Part shown: positions 43,243-51,150 of the stretch, one piece after another
Layout of the letters: the number at the start of each line of letters is the position of its first letter
How positions within the stretch are numbered: the first letter of the stretch is position 1
NCBI RefSeq assembly: GCF_037203605.1
Contig: NZ_JBBDHC010000001.1
Span: 186,001-250,000, forward strand
Length of the DNA: 64,000 nucleotides
Source of the DNA: Denitratimonas tolerans
GTDB taxonomy: Bacteria; Pseudomonadota; Gammaproteobacteria; Xanthomonadales; Xanthomonadaceae
Reading direction: 5' to 3'
Position numbers and translations under genes: made by a program
The notes under the pieces: generated by a model
Databases searched by the model: none
The model's input: only the letters and a program-made list of their open reading frames with translations
Told to the model about the DNA's origin: nothing

Positions 43243-44523
43243 ATGATCCGTGACACTTCCGCCCAAGACAGCCTGCGCAGCCCGCTCGACATCCGCCGCC
43301 GCACGCGTCGCCGCTGGCTGATCCTCGCCGCTGCGGGCCTTGCCTTCGTGCTGGCGCTGGCATGGCTGGTGTCGGGCTGGTCGACTGGTGGCCGTTCGGT
43401 TGATGCCTCGCGTCTGCGCATCGCCACCGTCACCCGCGGCGATCTGGTGCGCGACTTGTCGGCCGAGGCGCGTGTCATCACCGCCAACAGCCCCACCCTG
43501 TACGCCATCGCCGGCGGCACCGTGCGCCTGGACGTGGTCGCCGGCGACGCCGTAAGTGCGGGACAGACACTGGCCAGCATCGACAGCCCGGAACTGCGCA
43601 GCCGGCTGGTGCAGGAGGAATCCACCCTGGCCAGCCTGGAAGGCGAATCGCGCCGCGCCGGCCTGGATGCACGGCTGGCCCGCTTCGAGGCGCGCAAGCT
43701 GCTCGACCAGGCCCGGGTGGAACAGACCGCCGCCCAGCGCGACCTGGAGCGCATGCAGCGCGCCTTCGACCTGGGCGCGCTGCCGCGCAACGATCTGGAT
43801 CGCGCCCGCGACAACCTGCGCAAGGCCGAGATCGGCGTCGCCGCCGCGCGCGAAAGCCACGAGTTGCAGTTGCAGGGCACAAAGATCGATGCCGAGAACA
43901 AGCGTCTGCTGGCGATCCGCCAGAAGGCCGTGGTCGATGAGCTGCAACGCCAGGTCGACGCCCTGGCCTTGCGCGCGCCCTTCGACGGACAGGTCGGCCA
44001 GGTGCAGGTGGCACAGGGTGCCAACGTCGCCATCCACGCACCGATCCTGAGCGTGGTGGATCTGTCGGAATTCGAGGTGGAAGTGCGCGTGCCCGAAAGT
44101 TTCGCGCGTGACCTTGCCATCGGCATTCCCGCCGAAGTGCGCGGCAACGCCGCGATGTACACCGCGAGCGTGGCGGCGGTATCACCCGAAGTGGTCAATG
44201 GCGAAGTGACCGCACGGCTGCGCTTCGACGAGGGCGAACAGCCGCCCGGCCTGCGCCAGAACCAGCGCCTTTCCGCCCGCATCGTGCTGGACCGTCGCGA
44301 TGACATCCTGCGGATCGAGCGCGGCCCCTTCCTGGAACAGGGTGGTGGCCGCTATGCCTGGGTGGTCGAGGGCAGCAGCGCGGTGCGCCGCCCGATCCAG
44401 CTCGGCGTGGCCGGGCTCGATGCGGTGGAAGTGATATCCGGTTTGGAGGCCGGCGACCGGGTGGTGATTTCCGGTGCCGACCGCTTCGACAACGCGGACA
44501 GGGTCCGCATCACGGGAGACTGA
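43243..44523 (+). CDS. Membrane-fusion (HlyD/MacA-type) periplasmic adaptor
   Basis: A 426-residue adaptor. One N-terminal membrane helix (about residues 25-46) is followed by a lipoyl-like half (AIAGGTVRLDVVAGDAVSAGQTLASI) and a long coiled-coil hairpin (about 120-240). The second lipoyl half is LRAPFDGQVGQVQVAQGANV, and beta-barrel and membrane-proximal domains complete it (VVISGADRF near the C-terminus). It would link the inner-membrane permeases to the periplasm or an outer-membrane channel; no TolC-type gene is nearby. It is first in the operon, 3 bp before the ATPase gene. Confidence 0.92.
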   Translation: MIRDTSAQDSLRSPLDIRRRTRRRWLILAAAGLAFVLALAWLVSGWSTGGRSVDASRLRIATVTRGDLVRDLSAEARVITANSPTLYAIAGGTVRLDVVAGDAVSAGQTLASIDSPELRSRLVQEESTLASLEGESRRAGLDARLARFEARKLLDQARVEQTAAQRDLERMQRAFDLGALPRNDLDRARDNLRKAEIGVAAARESHELQLQGTKIDAENKRLLAIRQKAVVDELQRQVDALALRAPFDGQVGQVQVAQGANVAIHAPILSVVDLSEFEVEVRVPESFARDLAIGIPAEVRGNAAMYTASVAAVSPEVVNGEVTARLRFDEGEQPPGLRQNQRLSARIVLDRRDDILRIERGPFLEQGGGRYAWVVEGSSAVRRPIQLGVAGLDAVEVISGLEAGDRVVISGADRFDNADRVRITGD

Positions 44524-44526
44524 GCC

Positions 44527-45219
44527 ATGCTCAACATGCAAGACGTCAGCAAGATCTATCGCACCGAACTGGTCGAAACCCACGCCCTGCGCGCGCTCGA
44601 CCTCGTCGTGAAGGAAGGCGAGTTCGTCGCCGTCACCGGCCCGTCCGGTTCGGGCAAGACGACCTTCCTCAACATCGCCGGCCTGCTGGAGGAGTTCACC
44701 AGCGGCAGCTACGTGCTCGATGGCGTGGACGTCAAAGGTCTCGACGACAACGCCCGCTCGAAGCTGCGCAACCGCAAGATCGGCTTCATCTTCCAGAGCT
44801 TCAACCTGATCCCCGACCTCAACCTGTTCGACAATGTCGACGTGCCGCTGCGCTATCGCGGCATGGGCGCGGCCGAGCGCCGCCAACGCATCGAAAAGGC
44901 GCTGACCGACGTGGGCCTGGGCTCGCGCATGAAGCACTACCCGGCGGAACTGTCCGGCGGCCAGCAGCAGCGCGCCGCCATCGCCCGCGCCCTGGCCGGC
45001 GACCCGCGCCTGCTGCTGGCGGACGAGCCCACCGGCAACCTCGATTCGCAAATGGCCCGCAGCGTGATGGAGCTGCTGGAGGACATCAACGCGCGCGGCA
45101 CCACCATCGTGATGGTCACCCACGACGCCGAACTGGCTGCCCGCGCCCAGCGCAACGTGCATATCGTCGATGGCATGGCGACCGACCTGCAGCGTGGTTC
45201 GGTGCTGGCCTCGGCCTGA
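44527..45219 (+). CDS. LolD/MacB-type ABC ATPase
   Basis: A 230-residue ATP-binding protein. Walker A TGPSGSGKTT is at residues 37-46, the Q-loop is GFIFQSFNLIPDL, the signature is ELSGGQQQRAAIARAL, Walker B is LLLADEPTGNLDS, and the H-loop is VMVTHD. The LolD/MacB subfamily powers FtsX-fold (mechanotransmission) transporters, in agreement with the four following permeases. It is the only ATPase of the locus, so it probably serves all four. Confidence 0.95.
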   Translation: MLNMQDVSKIYRTELVETHALRALDLVVKEGEFVAVTGPSGSGKTTFLNIAGLLEEFTSGSYVLDGVDVKGLDDNARSKLRNRKIGFIFQSFNLIPDLNLFDNVDVPLRYRGMGAAERRQRIEKALTDVGLGSRMKHYPAELSGGQQQRAAIARALAGDPRLLLADEPTGNLDSQMARSVMELLEDINARGTTIVMVTHDAELAARAQRNVHIVDGMATDLQRGSVLASA

Positions 45220-45221
45220 CC

Positions 45222-46544
45222 ATGTTTGCCTACTACCTCAAACTCGCCCTGCGCAGTCTGCGTCGTCACCCGGTGTTGACCGTGTTGATGGTGCTGTCGA
45301 TTGCCGTGGGCATCGGCGCGGCGATGACCACGCTGACGGTGATGCACCTGCTTTCCGGCGATCCGCTGCCGGGCCGCAGCCAGCATATCTTCTACCCGCA
45401 GGTGGACGCGCTTTCGACCGATCGCGCACGACGCCAGCCGCCGGACATGCTCGATTACACCTCCGCGATGGACTTGTGGCGCGCCCAACGCGCCGACCGC
45501 CAGGCCCTGGTGAACGACAGCCGGATCAAGTTGCAGGCACCGGATACCGGGCATCCGTCGCTGATGACGACGATGCTGTCCACCCACGCCGACTTCTTCC
45601 CGATGTTTGCCGTGCCCTTCGCCTTCGGGGGTGCCTGGACGGCCGAGGATGACGAGCGTCATGCGCGAGTCGCGGTGATTTCGGCGGATCTCAACGAAAA
45701 ACTCTTCGGCGGCGACAACAGCGTCGGGCGAACGCTGCGCATCCGCGATGCCGAGGTCCGCATCGTCGGTGTGCTCGCACCGTGGCGGCCCTCGCCGCAA
45801 TTCCACACCCTGGCCGGTGGCAACTTTTCGCAGGGCGATACCGCCAGCTTCTACGACACGCCGGAGGATGTGATGGTGCCGTTCCAGACGGGGCTGGAAA
45901 TCAACGACGGCCACTTTGCCCAGTTCACCTGCAATGCCCTGCCGGCCACGCCCGGTAGCCTGCAGAACACCGATTGCGTGTGGTTGCAGTTGTGGGTGGA
46001 ACTGGACAGTAACGCGAAAGTGGCCGATTACCGCCGTTTCGTCACCGACTACGCCGCGCAGCAAAAGGCGCTGGGGCGCATGCCGTTTCCGGAGAACGCC
46101 CGTCTGTTGTCGCTGATGGAATGGCTGGACTACAACCGGGTGGTGCCACGCGACGTGCGCCTGCAAAGCTGGTTGGCGCTGGCCTTCCTGCTGGTTTGCC
46201 TGTTCAACACGGTCGGCCTGCTGCTGGCGAAGTTCATGCGCCGTGGCGGTGAAATCGGCGTGCGTCGTGCGCTGGGTGCATCGAGGCGTTCGATCTTCGC
46301 CCAATGCCTGACCGAGGCGGGATTGACCGGAGTGATCGGCGGCGCGTTCGGACTGTTGCTGACCCTGCTCGGTCTTTGGGCGGTGCGCCGCCAGCCGGTG
46401 GAGTACGCCGACCTGATACACCTGGACATGCCGATGTTTGTGGCCACCTTCGCGCTTGCGCTGGCCGCCAGTGGGATCGCCGGGCTGTTCCCCGCCTTGC
46501 GTGCCAGCCGCATCGCGCCGGCCATGCAACTGAAAACACTCTGA
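45222..46544 (+). CDS. FtsX-type ABC permease, A-type (A1)
   Basis: A 440-residue permease of the MacB/FtsX fold. One N-terminal helix (about residues 16-42) is followed by a large periplasmic MacB_PCD domain (45-290) and three C-terminal helices (about 310-435), with RRGGEIGVRRALGAS in the cytoplasmic coupling region. The N-terminus MFAYYLKLALRSLRR is shared with the gene at 47790 and defines the A type. Two periplasmic cysteines, C237 and C252, are conserved in position in the other A copy. It begins 2 bp after the ATPase stop. Confidence 0.92.
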   Translation: MFAYYLKLALRSLRRHPVLTVLMVLSIAVGIGAAMTTLTVMHLLSGDPLPGRSQHIFYPQVDALSTDRARRQPPDMLDYTSAMDLWRAQRADRQALVNDSRIKLQAPDTGHPSLMTTMLSTHADFFPMFAVPFAFGGAWTAEDDERHARVAVISADLNEKLFGGDNSVGRTLRIRDAEVRIVGVLAPWRPSPQFHTLAGGNFSQGDTASFYDTPEDVMVPFQTGLEINDGHFAQFTCNALPATPGSLQNTDCVWLQLWVELDSNAKVADYRRFVTDYAAQQKALGRMPFPENARLLSLMEWLDYNRVVPRDVRLQSWLALAFLLVCLFNTVGLLLAKFMRRGGEIGVRRALGASRRSIFAQCLTEAGLTGVIGGAFGLLLTLLGLWAVRRQPVEYADLIHLDMPMFVATFALALAASGIAGLFPALRASRIAPAMQLKTL

Positions 46545-46557
46545 GCGGAGCCGATAC

Positions 46558-47772
46558 ATGGACATCAAGCCGATCATCTCCGCACTGCGTCGCCACCGTG
46601 TCGCCGCGGCACTGATCACGCTGGAAATCGCGTTGGCCTGCGCGGTGCTGTGCAATGCGTTCTTCCTGATCAACAATCGCCAGGAACTGATGCGCATCGT
46701 CAGCGGAGTGGATGAAAGTGCCACCGGCGTGATCGCGTTGAGTGGTTGCGAGGGTTGCGGCAACGCCGACTTCAATGCGCGTGTGCTCGGCGCACTGCGT
46801 GCGATTCCCGGACTGCGTGCCGCCGGCACCGCAAACAGCACCCCGTTCGGCCCGCGTGCCGGCTACATGGGTGCCAGCCTCGACCGCGAGCAACAGCACT
46901 GGGCTGGCGTGCTGCACTTCTATCTGTTCGATGCCGCGGCGATCGAGGCGCTCGACCTGCATCCGGTGCAGGGCAGCCCCTTTGCTTCCGACGACTTCCA
47001 GCCCGTCGAGAACTTCATACCGACCGAGGCTCCGGTGTGGGTCACGCGTGCCTTGGCCGAGCATCTGTGGCCAGGGGAGAACCCGCTGGGCAGGGAATTG
47101 TGGAGCGGCGGGCATTTCCGTGTGACCGGCGTGGTGGAAAACTTCGCGGTCACCTCCCCGGGGCGCAGCGAAGAGGGTGTGGCCGGCGCGCAATGGTCGG
47201 TGATCGTGCCGGTGCGCGACGATGCACAATCGGGCAGCTACGTGCTGCGCGCCGATGCGCTCGACCTGCCCCGGGTGATGCAGGCCGCGCGCGAAGCGGT
47301 GGCGCGGGCCGTGCCCGAAGCGGTGCTTGACCTGCAGCAGAGCCGGGAACTGTCGGAGCTGCGTGAACACTATTTCCGCAGTGACCGCGCGATGGCCTGG
47401 CTGTTGATCGGCGTGATCGCCGCAATGCTGCTGGTCACCGCGCTGGGCATCGTCGGCCTGGCCAGCTTCTGGGTGCAGCAGCGCACTCGCCAGATCGGCG
47501 TGCGGCGCGCGCTCGGTGCCACGCGCAGCGACATCCTGCGCTATTTCCAGACGGAGAATTTCCTGCTCGCCGGCATGGGCATCGCGCTCGGCATGGCATT
47601 GGCCTATGGCGGCAATCTGCTGCTGATGCGCCACTTCGAACTGGCGCGGCTGCCGCTGGCCTACCTTCCGGCCGGTGCCTGCTTGTTGTGGCTCATCGGC
47701 CAGGTCGCCGTGCTCGGCCCTGCCCTGCGTGCCGCCGCCATTCCCCCCGCCACCGCCACCCGCAGCGCCTGA
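46558..47772 (+). CDS. FtsX-type ABC permease, B-type (B1)
   Basis: A 404-residue permease of the same fold but a different subtype. The N-terminus MDIKPIISALRRHRVAAAL and the C-terminal RQIGVRRALGATRSDILRYFQTENFLLAGMGIALG are shared with the gene at 49246. The periplasmic domain holds a CEGC pair in SGCEGCGNADFN (about residues 63-66) that B2 lacks. It sits 13 bp after A1 and probably pairs with it as a heterodimer. Confidence 0.92.
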   Translation: MDIKPIISALRRHRVAAALITLEIALACAVLCNAFFLINNRQELMRIVSGVDESATGVIALSGCEGCGNADFNARVLGALRAIPGLRAAGTANSTPFGPRAGYMGASLDREQQHWAGVLHFYLFDAAAIEALDLHPVQGSPFASDDFQPVENFIPTEAPVWVTRALAEHLWPGENPLGRELWSGGHFRVTGVVENFAVTSPGRSEEGVAGAQWSVIVPVRDDAQSGSYVLRADALDLPRVMQAAREAVARAVPEAVLDLQQSRELSELREHYFRSDRAMAWLLIGVIAAMLLVTALGIVGLASFWVQQRTRQIGVRRALGATRSDILRYFQTENFLLAGMGIALGMALAYGGNLLLMRHFELARLPLAYLPAGACLLWLIGQVAVLGPALRAAAIPPATATRSA

Positions 47773-47789
47773 AAATCCGAGGAGCCGAA

Positions 47790-49088
47790 ATGTTTGCCTA
47801 TTACCTTCGTCTGGCCCTGCGCAGCTTCCGCCGCAACAAGGCGCTGACCGCGCTGATGGTGCTGGCGATCGCGCTGGGCATCGGCGCGACGATGACCACG
47901 TTGACGGTGTTCCATGTGCTGTCGGGTGACCCGATTCCGCAAAAGAGCGGGCGCTTGTTCTACGTGCAGCTCGATCCGCAGACCCGCGAGGGTTACCGGC
48001 CTGGCGAAGAGCCGGAATGGCAACTGACCCGCTACGACGCGGAGGAGCTGTTGCGCCAGAAGCGTGCGCCGCGCCAGGCGCTGATGACCGGTGGTGGCGG
48101 CATCGTGGAGCCGCGCGATACGGGCCTCAAGCCGTTCAGCGTCGGGGCACGCTATGCCTCCGCGGATTTTTTCCCGATGTTCGACACGCCGTTCCTCCAT
48201 GGCTCGGGCTGGACCGCTGCCGAGGATGTGAGCCATGCGCGGGTGGCGGTGATCAGTCGCGCGCTGAATGAAAAACTGTTTGGCGAAAGCAGTGGCGTGG
48301 GCCGGGAGGTCCGGTTCGACGGGAACGCGCTGCATGTGGTCGGCGTGCTCGACGCCTGGAGCCCGCAGCCATTGTTCTACGACCTGTTCGGTTACGACCG
48401 CCAGGAGGACGTTTTCATCCCCTTTTCCACCTCGCGCGACCTGAAACTGGACCGCCGCGGGACGATGAACTGTTTCGGCCGCGAGATCGTCAACGACCAG
48501 ACCGCTTTGAACGTGCCCTGCGCATGGATCCAGTATTGGGTGGAGCTGGATTCGCCGGCCGACGCGCCTGCGTTCAAGGCCTATCTGGACAACTACTCCG
48601 AGCAGCAGCGCGCCGCCGGCCGGTTCGAGCGCCCGGCCAACACCCGCCTGCGCGATGTGATGGCGTGGTTGGACTATCGCGGCGTGGTGCCTGGCGACGT
48701 GCGGCTGCAGATGTGGCTGGCCTTCGGTTTCCTGCTGGTGTGTCTGGTCAACACGGTGGGTCTGCTGCTGGCCAAGTTCCTGCGCCGCAGTGGCGAGATC
48801 GGCGTGCGTCGCGCGCTGGGTGCCAGCCGCGCGGAGATCTTCCGGCAATGCCTGGTCGAGGCCGGAGCCATTGGTCTGGCCGGTGGCGTGCTGGGCCTGC
48901 TGCTGGCGTTGGGCGGCCTGTGGGTGGTGCGCCAACGGCCTGCCGACTACGCCTCGCTGGCGCATCTGGATGGCTCGATGCTGCTGCTGACGTTCGCGCT
49001 GGCGCTCATCGCCAGCCTGCTGGCTGGCGTGTTGCCGGCGTGGCGTGCGATGCAGGTGCCGCCTGCCCTGCAACTGAAATCCCAGTAG
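47790..49088 (+). CDS. FtsX-type ABC permease, A-type (A2)
   Basis: A 432-residue paralogue of the gene at 45222. It has the same N-terminus pattern (MFAYYLRLALRSFRR), the same GDVRLQMWLAFGFLLVCLVNTVGLLLAKF segment and a periplasmic Cys pair at C228 and C244. The ATG at 47790 is preceded by GAGGAG; a longer frame from 47688 overlaps B1 and is rejected. The TAG stop is inside a GTAGGTCGGGG repeat unit that begins the 157-bp spacer before B2. Confidence 0.92.
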   Translation: MFAYYLRLALRSFRRNKALTALMVLAIALGIGATMTTLTVFHVLSGDPIPQKSGRLFYVQLDPQTREGYRPGEEPEWQLTRYDAEELLRQKRAPRQALMTGGGGIVEPRDTGLKPFSVGARYASADFFPMFDTPFLHGSGWTAAEDVSHARVAVISRALNEKLFGESSGVGREVRFDGNALHVVGVLDAWSPQPLFYDLFGYDRQEDVFIPFSTSRDLKLDRRGTMNCFGREIVNDQTALNVPCAWIQYWVELDSPADAPAFKAYLDNYSEQQRAAGRFERPANTRLRDVMAWLDYRGVVPGDVRLQMWLAFGFLLVCLVNTVGLLLAKFLRRSGEIGVRRALGASRAEIFRQCLVEAGAIGLAGGVLGLLLALGGLWVVRQRPADYASLAHLDGSMLLLTFALALIASLLAGVLPAWRAMQVPPALQLKSQ

Positions 49089-49218
49089 GTCGGGGCTGCG
49101 CCTCCGTCGCTTCCACTGGCCGAGGCACGCCCCGACACACCAAAGATCGATGCAGTGTCGCCAATGTTTTCGAACGTCCGCGCCCTTCCAAGCCATCGGG
49201 CGCACAGCCCCGATCCAC
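49085..49218. repeat. REPIN-like pair, copy 3, between permeases A2 and B2
   Basis: A forward unit at 49085-49109 (GTAGGTCGGGGCTGCG, then CCTCCGTCG) and a reverse unit at 49194-49218 (CATCGGGCGCACAG, then CCCCGATCCAC) lie 84 bp apart. Both are degenerate relative to copies 1 and 2. The forward unit includes the A2 stop codon. Confidence 0.65.
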
Positions 49219-49245
49219 GGCTCTCGACATACCACTGAGGTCACC

Positions 49246-50469
49246 ATGGAAATCCGTCCCATCCTGTCCACCTTGCGCCGCCACAAGACCGCGGCCGGCC
49301 TGATCGTGCTGGAGATCGCGCTGAGCTGCGCGATCTTGTGCAACGCGCTGTTCATCGTCGGCGAGCGCCTGGATGTGCTGAATCTGCGCAGCGGTGTGGA
49401 TGATGCACTGCTGGTGGAGATCGGTTTGAGCGGCGTCGGGCAGCAAGCCGATGCCGACGCCCGCAGCGCCGAGGACCTGGCCGTGCTGCGCGCCATTTCC
49501 GGCGTCGAGTCCGTGGCCATCATCAACCAGTTGCCGTTCCAGAGTGGCAGCTGGAACAGCTCGCTCGCGCTCACCGCCGAGCAGGAGATCCCGACGCTCA
49601 ACGCGGCCCAGTACATGGTGGGCGAGGGCGCATTGGAGACGCTGGGCCTGGATCTGGTCGCCGGCCGGGACTTCGAGGCCGGCGAATACATGAGCAGCGA
49701 CGTGCTGAGCAACGTGGAGGACGTCCAGGGGCTCACCTCGTCCGTGATCCTGAGCAAGGCGGCTGCCGACAGGCTGTTCCCCGAGGGTGGCGCGGTCGGC
49801 AAGACCGTGTACATGGCCAATATCCCGCTGACCATCGTCGGTGTGGTCGACACCCTGCTGCGCCCAAACCTGATGGACAACAACCGGACCCAGTCGATGA
49901 TCTTTCCGATCCGCATGAACTTCAACAATGGCGGTCGCTACGTGATCCGCGTGGCCGATCCGTCGCGTCGCGCCGAGGTGCTGGACCAGGCGCTGGCCGC
50001 GCTGGACGACAATGATCCCAACCGACTGGTCTGGCGCCAGCGCAGTTTCGAGGAAAGCCGCGCGCGGTACTTCGCCAACGACCGCGACATGATCGGCCTG
50101 TTGCTGCTGGTCAGCGCACTGCTGCTGTTCATCACCGCGCTGGGCATCGTCGGGCTGACCAGTTTCTGGGTGGGCCAGCGTACCCGCCAGATCGGCATCC
50201 GCCGCGCGCTGGGTGCCACGCGCGGGCAGGTGCTGCGCTATTTCCAGGTGGAGAATTTCCTGCTTGCCGGCAGCGGCATCGCGCTCGGGCTTGGCCTGGC
50301 GTTCGGGCTCAACCAGTGGCTGATGGCGCATTACGAGCTGGCGCGCCTGCCGCTGGCCTACCTGCCATTGGGCGCGCTGACGCTTTGGCTGCTGGGTCAG
50401 ATCGCCGTGTTCGGGCCGGCGCGGCGCGCCGCCAGCGTGCCGCCGGCCATCGCCACCCGCAGCGCGTAA
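49246..50469 (+). CDS. FtsX-type ABC permease, B-type (B2)
   Basis: A 407-residue paralogue of the gene at 46558 (MEIRPILSTLRRHKTAAGL at the N-terminus; RQIGIRRALGATRGQVLRYFQVENFLLAGSGIALG near the C-terminus). It has one N-terminal helix, a periplasmic domain and three C-terminal helices. The ATG at 49246 is chosen by homology with B1; the upstream frame crosses the REPIN spacer. It lacks the CEGC pair of B1. Confidence 0.92.
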   Translation: MEIRPILSTLRRHKTAAGLIVLEIALSCAILCNALFIVGERLDVLNLRSGVDDALLVEIGLSGVGQQADADARSAEDLAVLRAISGVESVAIINQLPFQSGSWNSSLALTAEQEIPTLNAAQYMVGEGALETLGLDLVAGRDFEAGEYMSSDVLSNVEDVQGLTSSVILSKAAADRLFPEGGAVGKTVYMANIPLTIVGVVDTLLRPNLMDNNRTQSMIFPIRMNFNNGGRYVIRVADPSRRAEVLDQALAALDDNDPNRLVWRQRSFEESRARYFANDRDMIGLLLLVSALLLFITALGIVGLTSFWVGQRTRQIGIRRALGATRGQVLRYFQVENFLLAGSGIALGLGLAFGLNQWLMAHYELARLPLAYLPLGALTLWLLGQIAVFGPARRAASVPPAIATRSA

Positions 50470-50481
50470 ATGCGGATGTGC

Positions 50482-50509
50482 TATATTATGACCATGGTCG
50501 CATGGTCAT
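50482..50509 (+). promoter_or_regulatory. Promoter and operator of the toxin-antitoxin pair
   Basis: A -10-like TATATT (50482-50487; overlapping TATTAT 50484-50489) is directly followed by a perfect inverted repeat, ATGACCATG (50488-50496), GTCG and CATGGTCAT (50501-50509). It lies 10 bp before the antitoxin ATG. Such an operator fits autoregulation by a Phd-family antitoxin. No good -35 is seen. Confidence 0.65.
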
Positions 50510-50519
50510 GGTTATTCCT

Positions 50520-50753
50520 ATGGAAACCCATATCTCAAAATCGCAATTCAAGGCCCGGGCGCTGGAGTACTTCCGCCAGGTGGAAGCCGATGGCAAGCCC
50601 ATCGTCGTGACCGACCACGGCAAGCCGACGCTGGAAATCCGCCCTTACCAGCCGCGTGATCGCGATCCGCTGAGCCTCCTGCGCGGCACCCTGCTGCGCT
50701 ACGAGGCACCCACCGAGCCGGTGGCGGCGGACGAATGGGAGGCGCTGGGTTGA
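50520..50753 (+). CDS. Phd/YefM-family antitoxin
   Basis: A 77-residue antitoxin. METHISKSQFKARALEYFRQ and VTDHGKPTLEIRPY form the Phd DNA-binding half, and the C-terminal acidic part (about 50-77) would bind the toxin. The ATG at 50520 gives the family N-terminus; in-frame ATGs at 50502 and 50508 lie inside the operator. It starts 50 bp after permease B2 and overlaps the toxin start by TTGA. Confidence 0.9.
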   Translation: METHISKSQFKARALEYFRQVEADGKPIVVTDHGKPTLEIRPYQPRDRDPLSLLRGTLLRYEAPTEPVAADEWEALG

Positions 50754-51148
50754 TCGTCCTGGATACCCATGCGTTGCTGTGGTGGGTTGCAGGCGAACAC
50801 GCCGCGCTCTCACCCACTGCGCTGCGGGCCATCGAAGCCGAGCGCGAGGGCGGTCGCATTGCCGTTTCCTCGATCAGTGCATGGGAGCTGGCGACGCTGG
50901 TCGCGCGCGGACGTGTGGCGCTGTCCGTCGATGTCGGCCAATGGCTGGAGCTGGTCGGGCAGATCGAGGCCGTGGAGTTCGTGCCGGTGGACAACACCAT
51001 CGCGATCCAGAGCGTGGAATTGCCCGGTGACTTCCACAAGGACCCTGCCGATCGTCTGATCGTGGCTACCGCGCGCGTGCTCGACGCGCCGCTGGTCACC
51101 GCCGACGAAAAGATCCACGCCTACCCGCATCTGCGCACGATTTGGTAA
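50750..51148 (+). CDS. PIN-domain (VapC-type) toxin
   Basis: A 132-residue PIN-domain ribonuclease. Acidic residues are D4 in IVLDTHALLWW, the Glu in SSISAWELATL and the Asp residues in FHKDPADRLIVATA. The DTHALLW start belongs to the VapC branch that pairs with Phd-type antitoxins. The start is TTG at 50750 with GGAGG upstream. It overlaps the antitoxin stop and ends 2 bp before the response regulator ATG, so it is wedged into the efflux/regulator operon. The RNA target is unknown. Confidence 0.92.
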   Translation: MIVLDTHALLWWVAGEHAALSPTALRAIEAEREGGRIAVSSISAWELATLVARGRVALSVDVGQWLELVGQIEAVEFVPVDNTIAIQSVELPGDFHKDPADRLIVATARVLDAPLVTADEKIHAYPHLRTIW

Positions 51149-51150
51149 CC

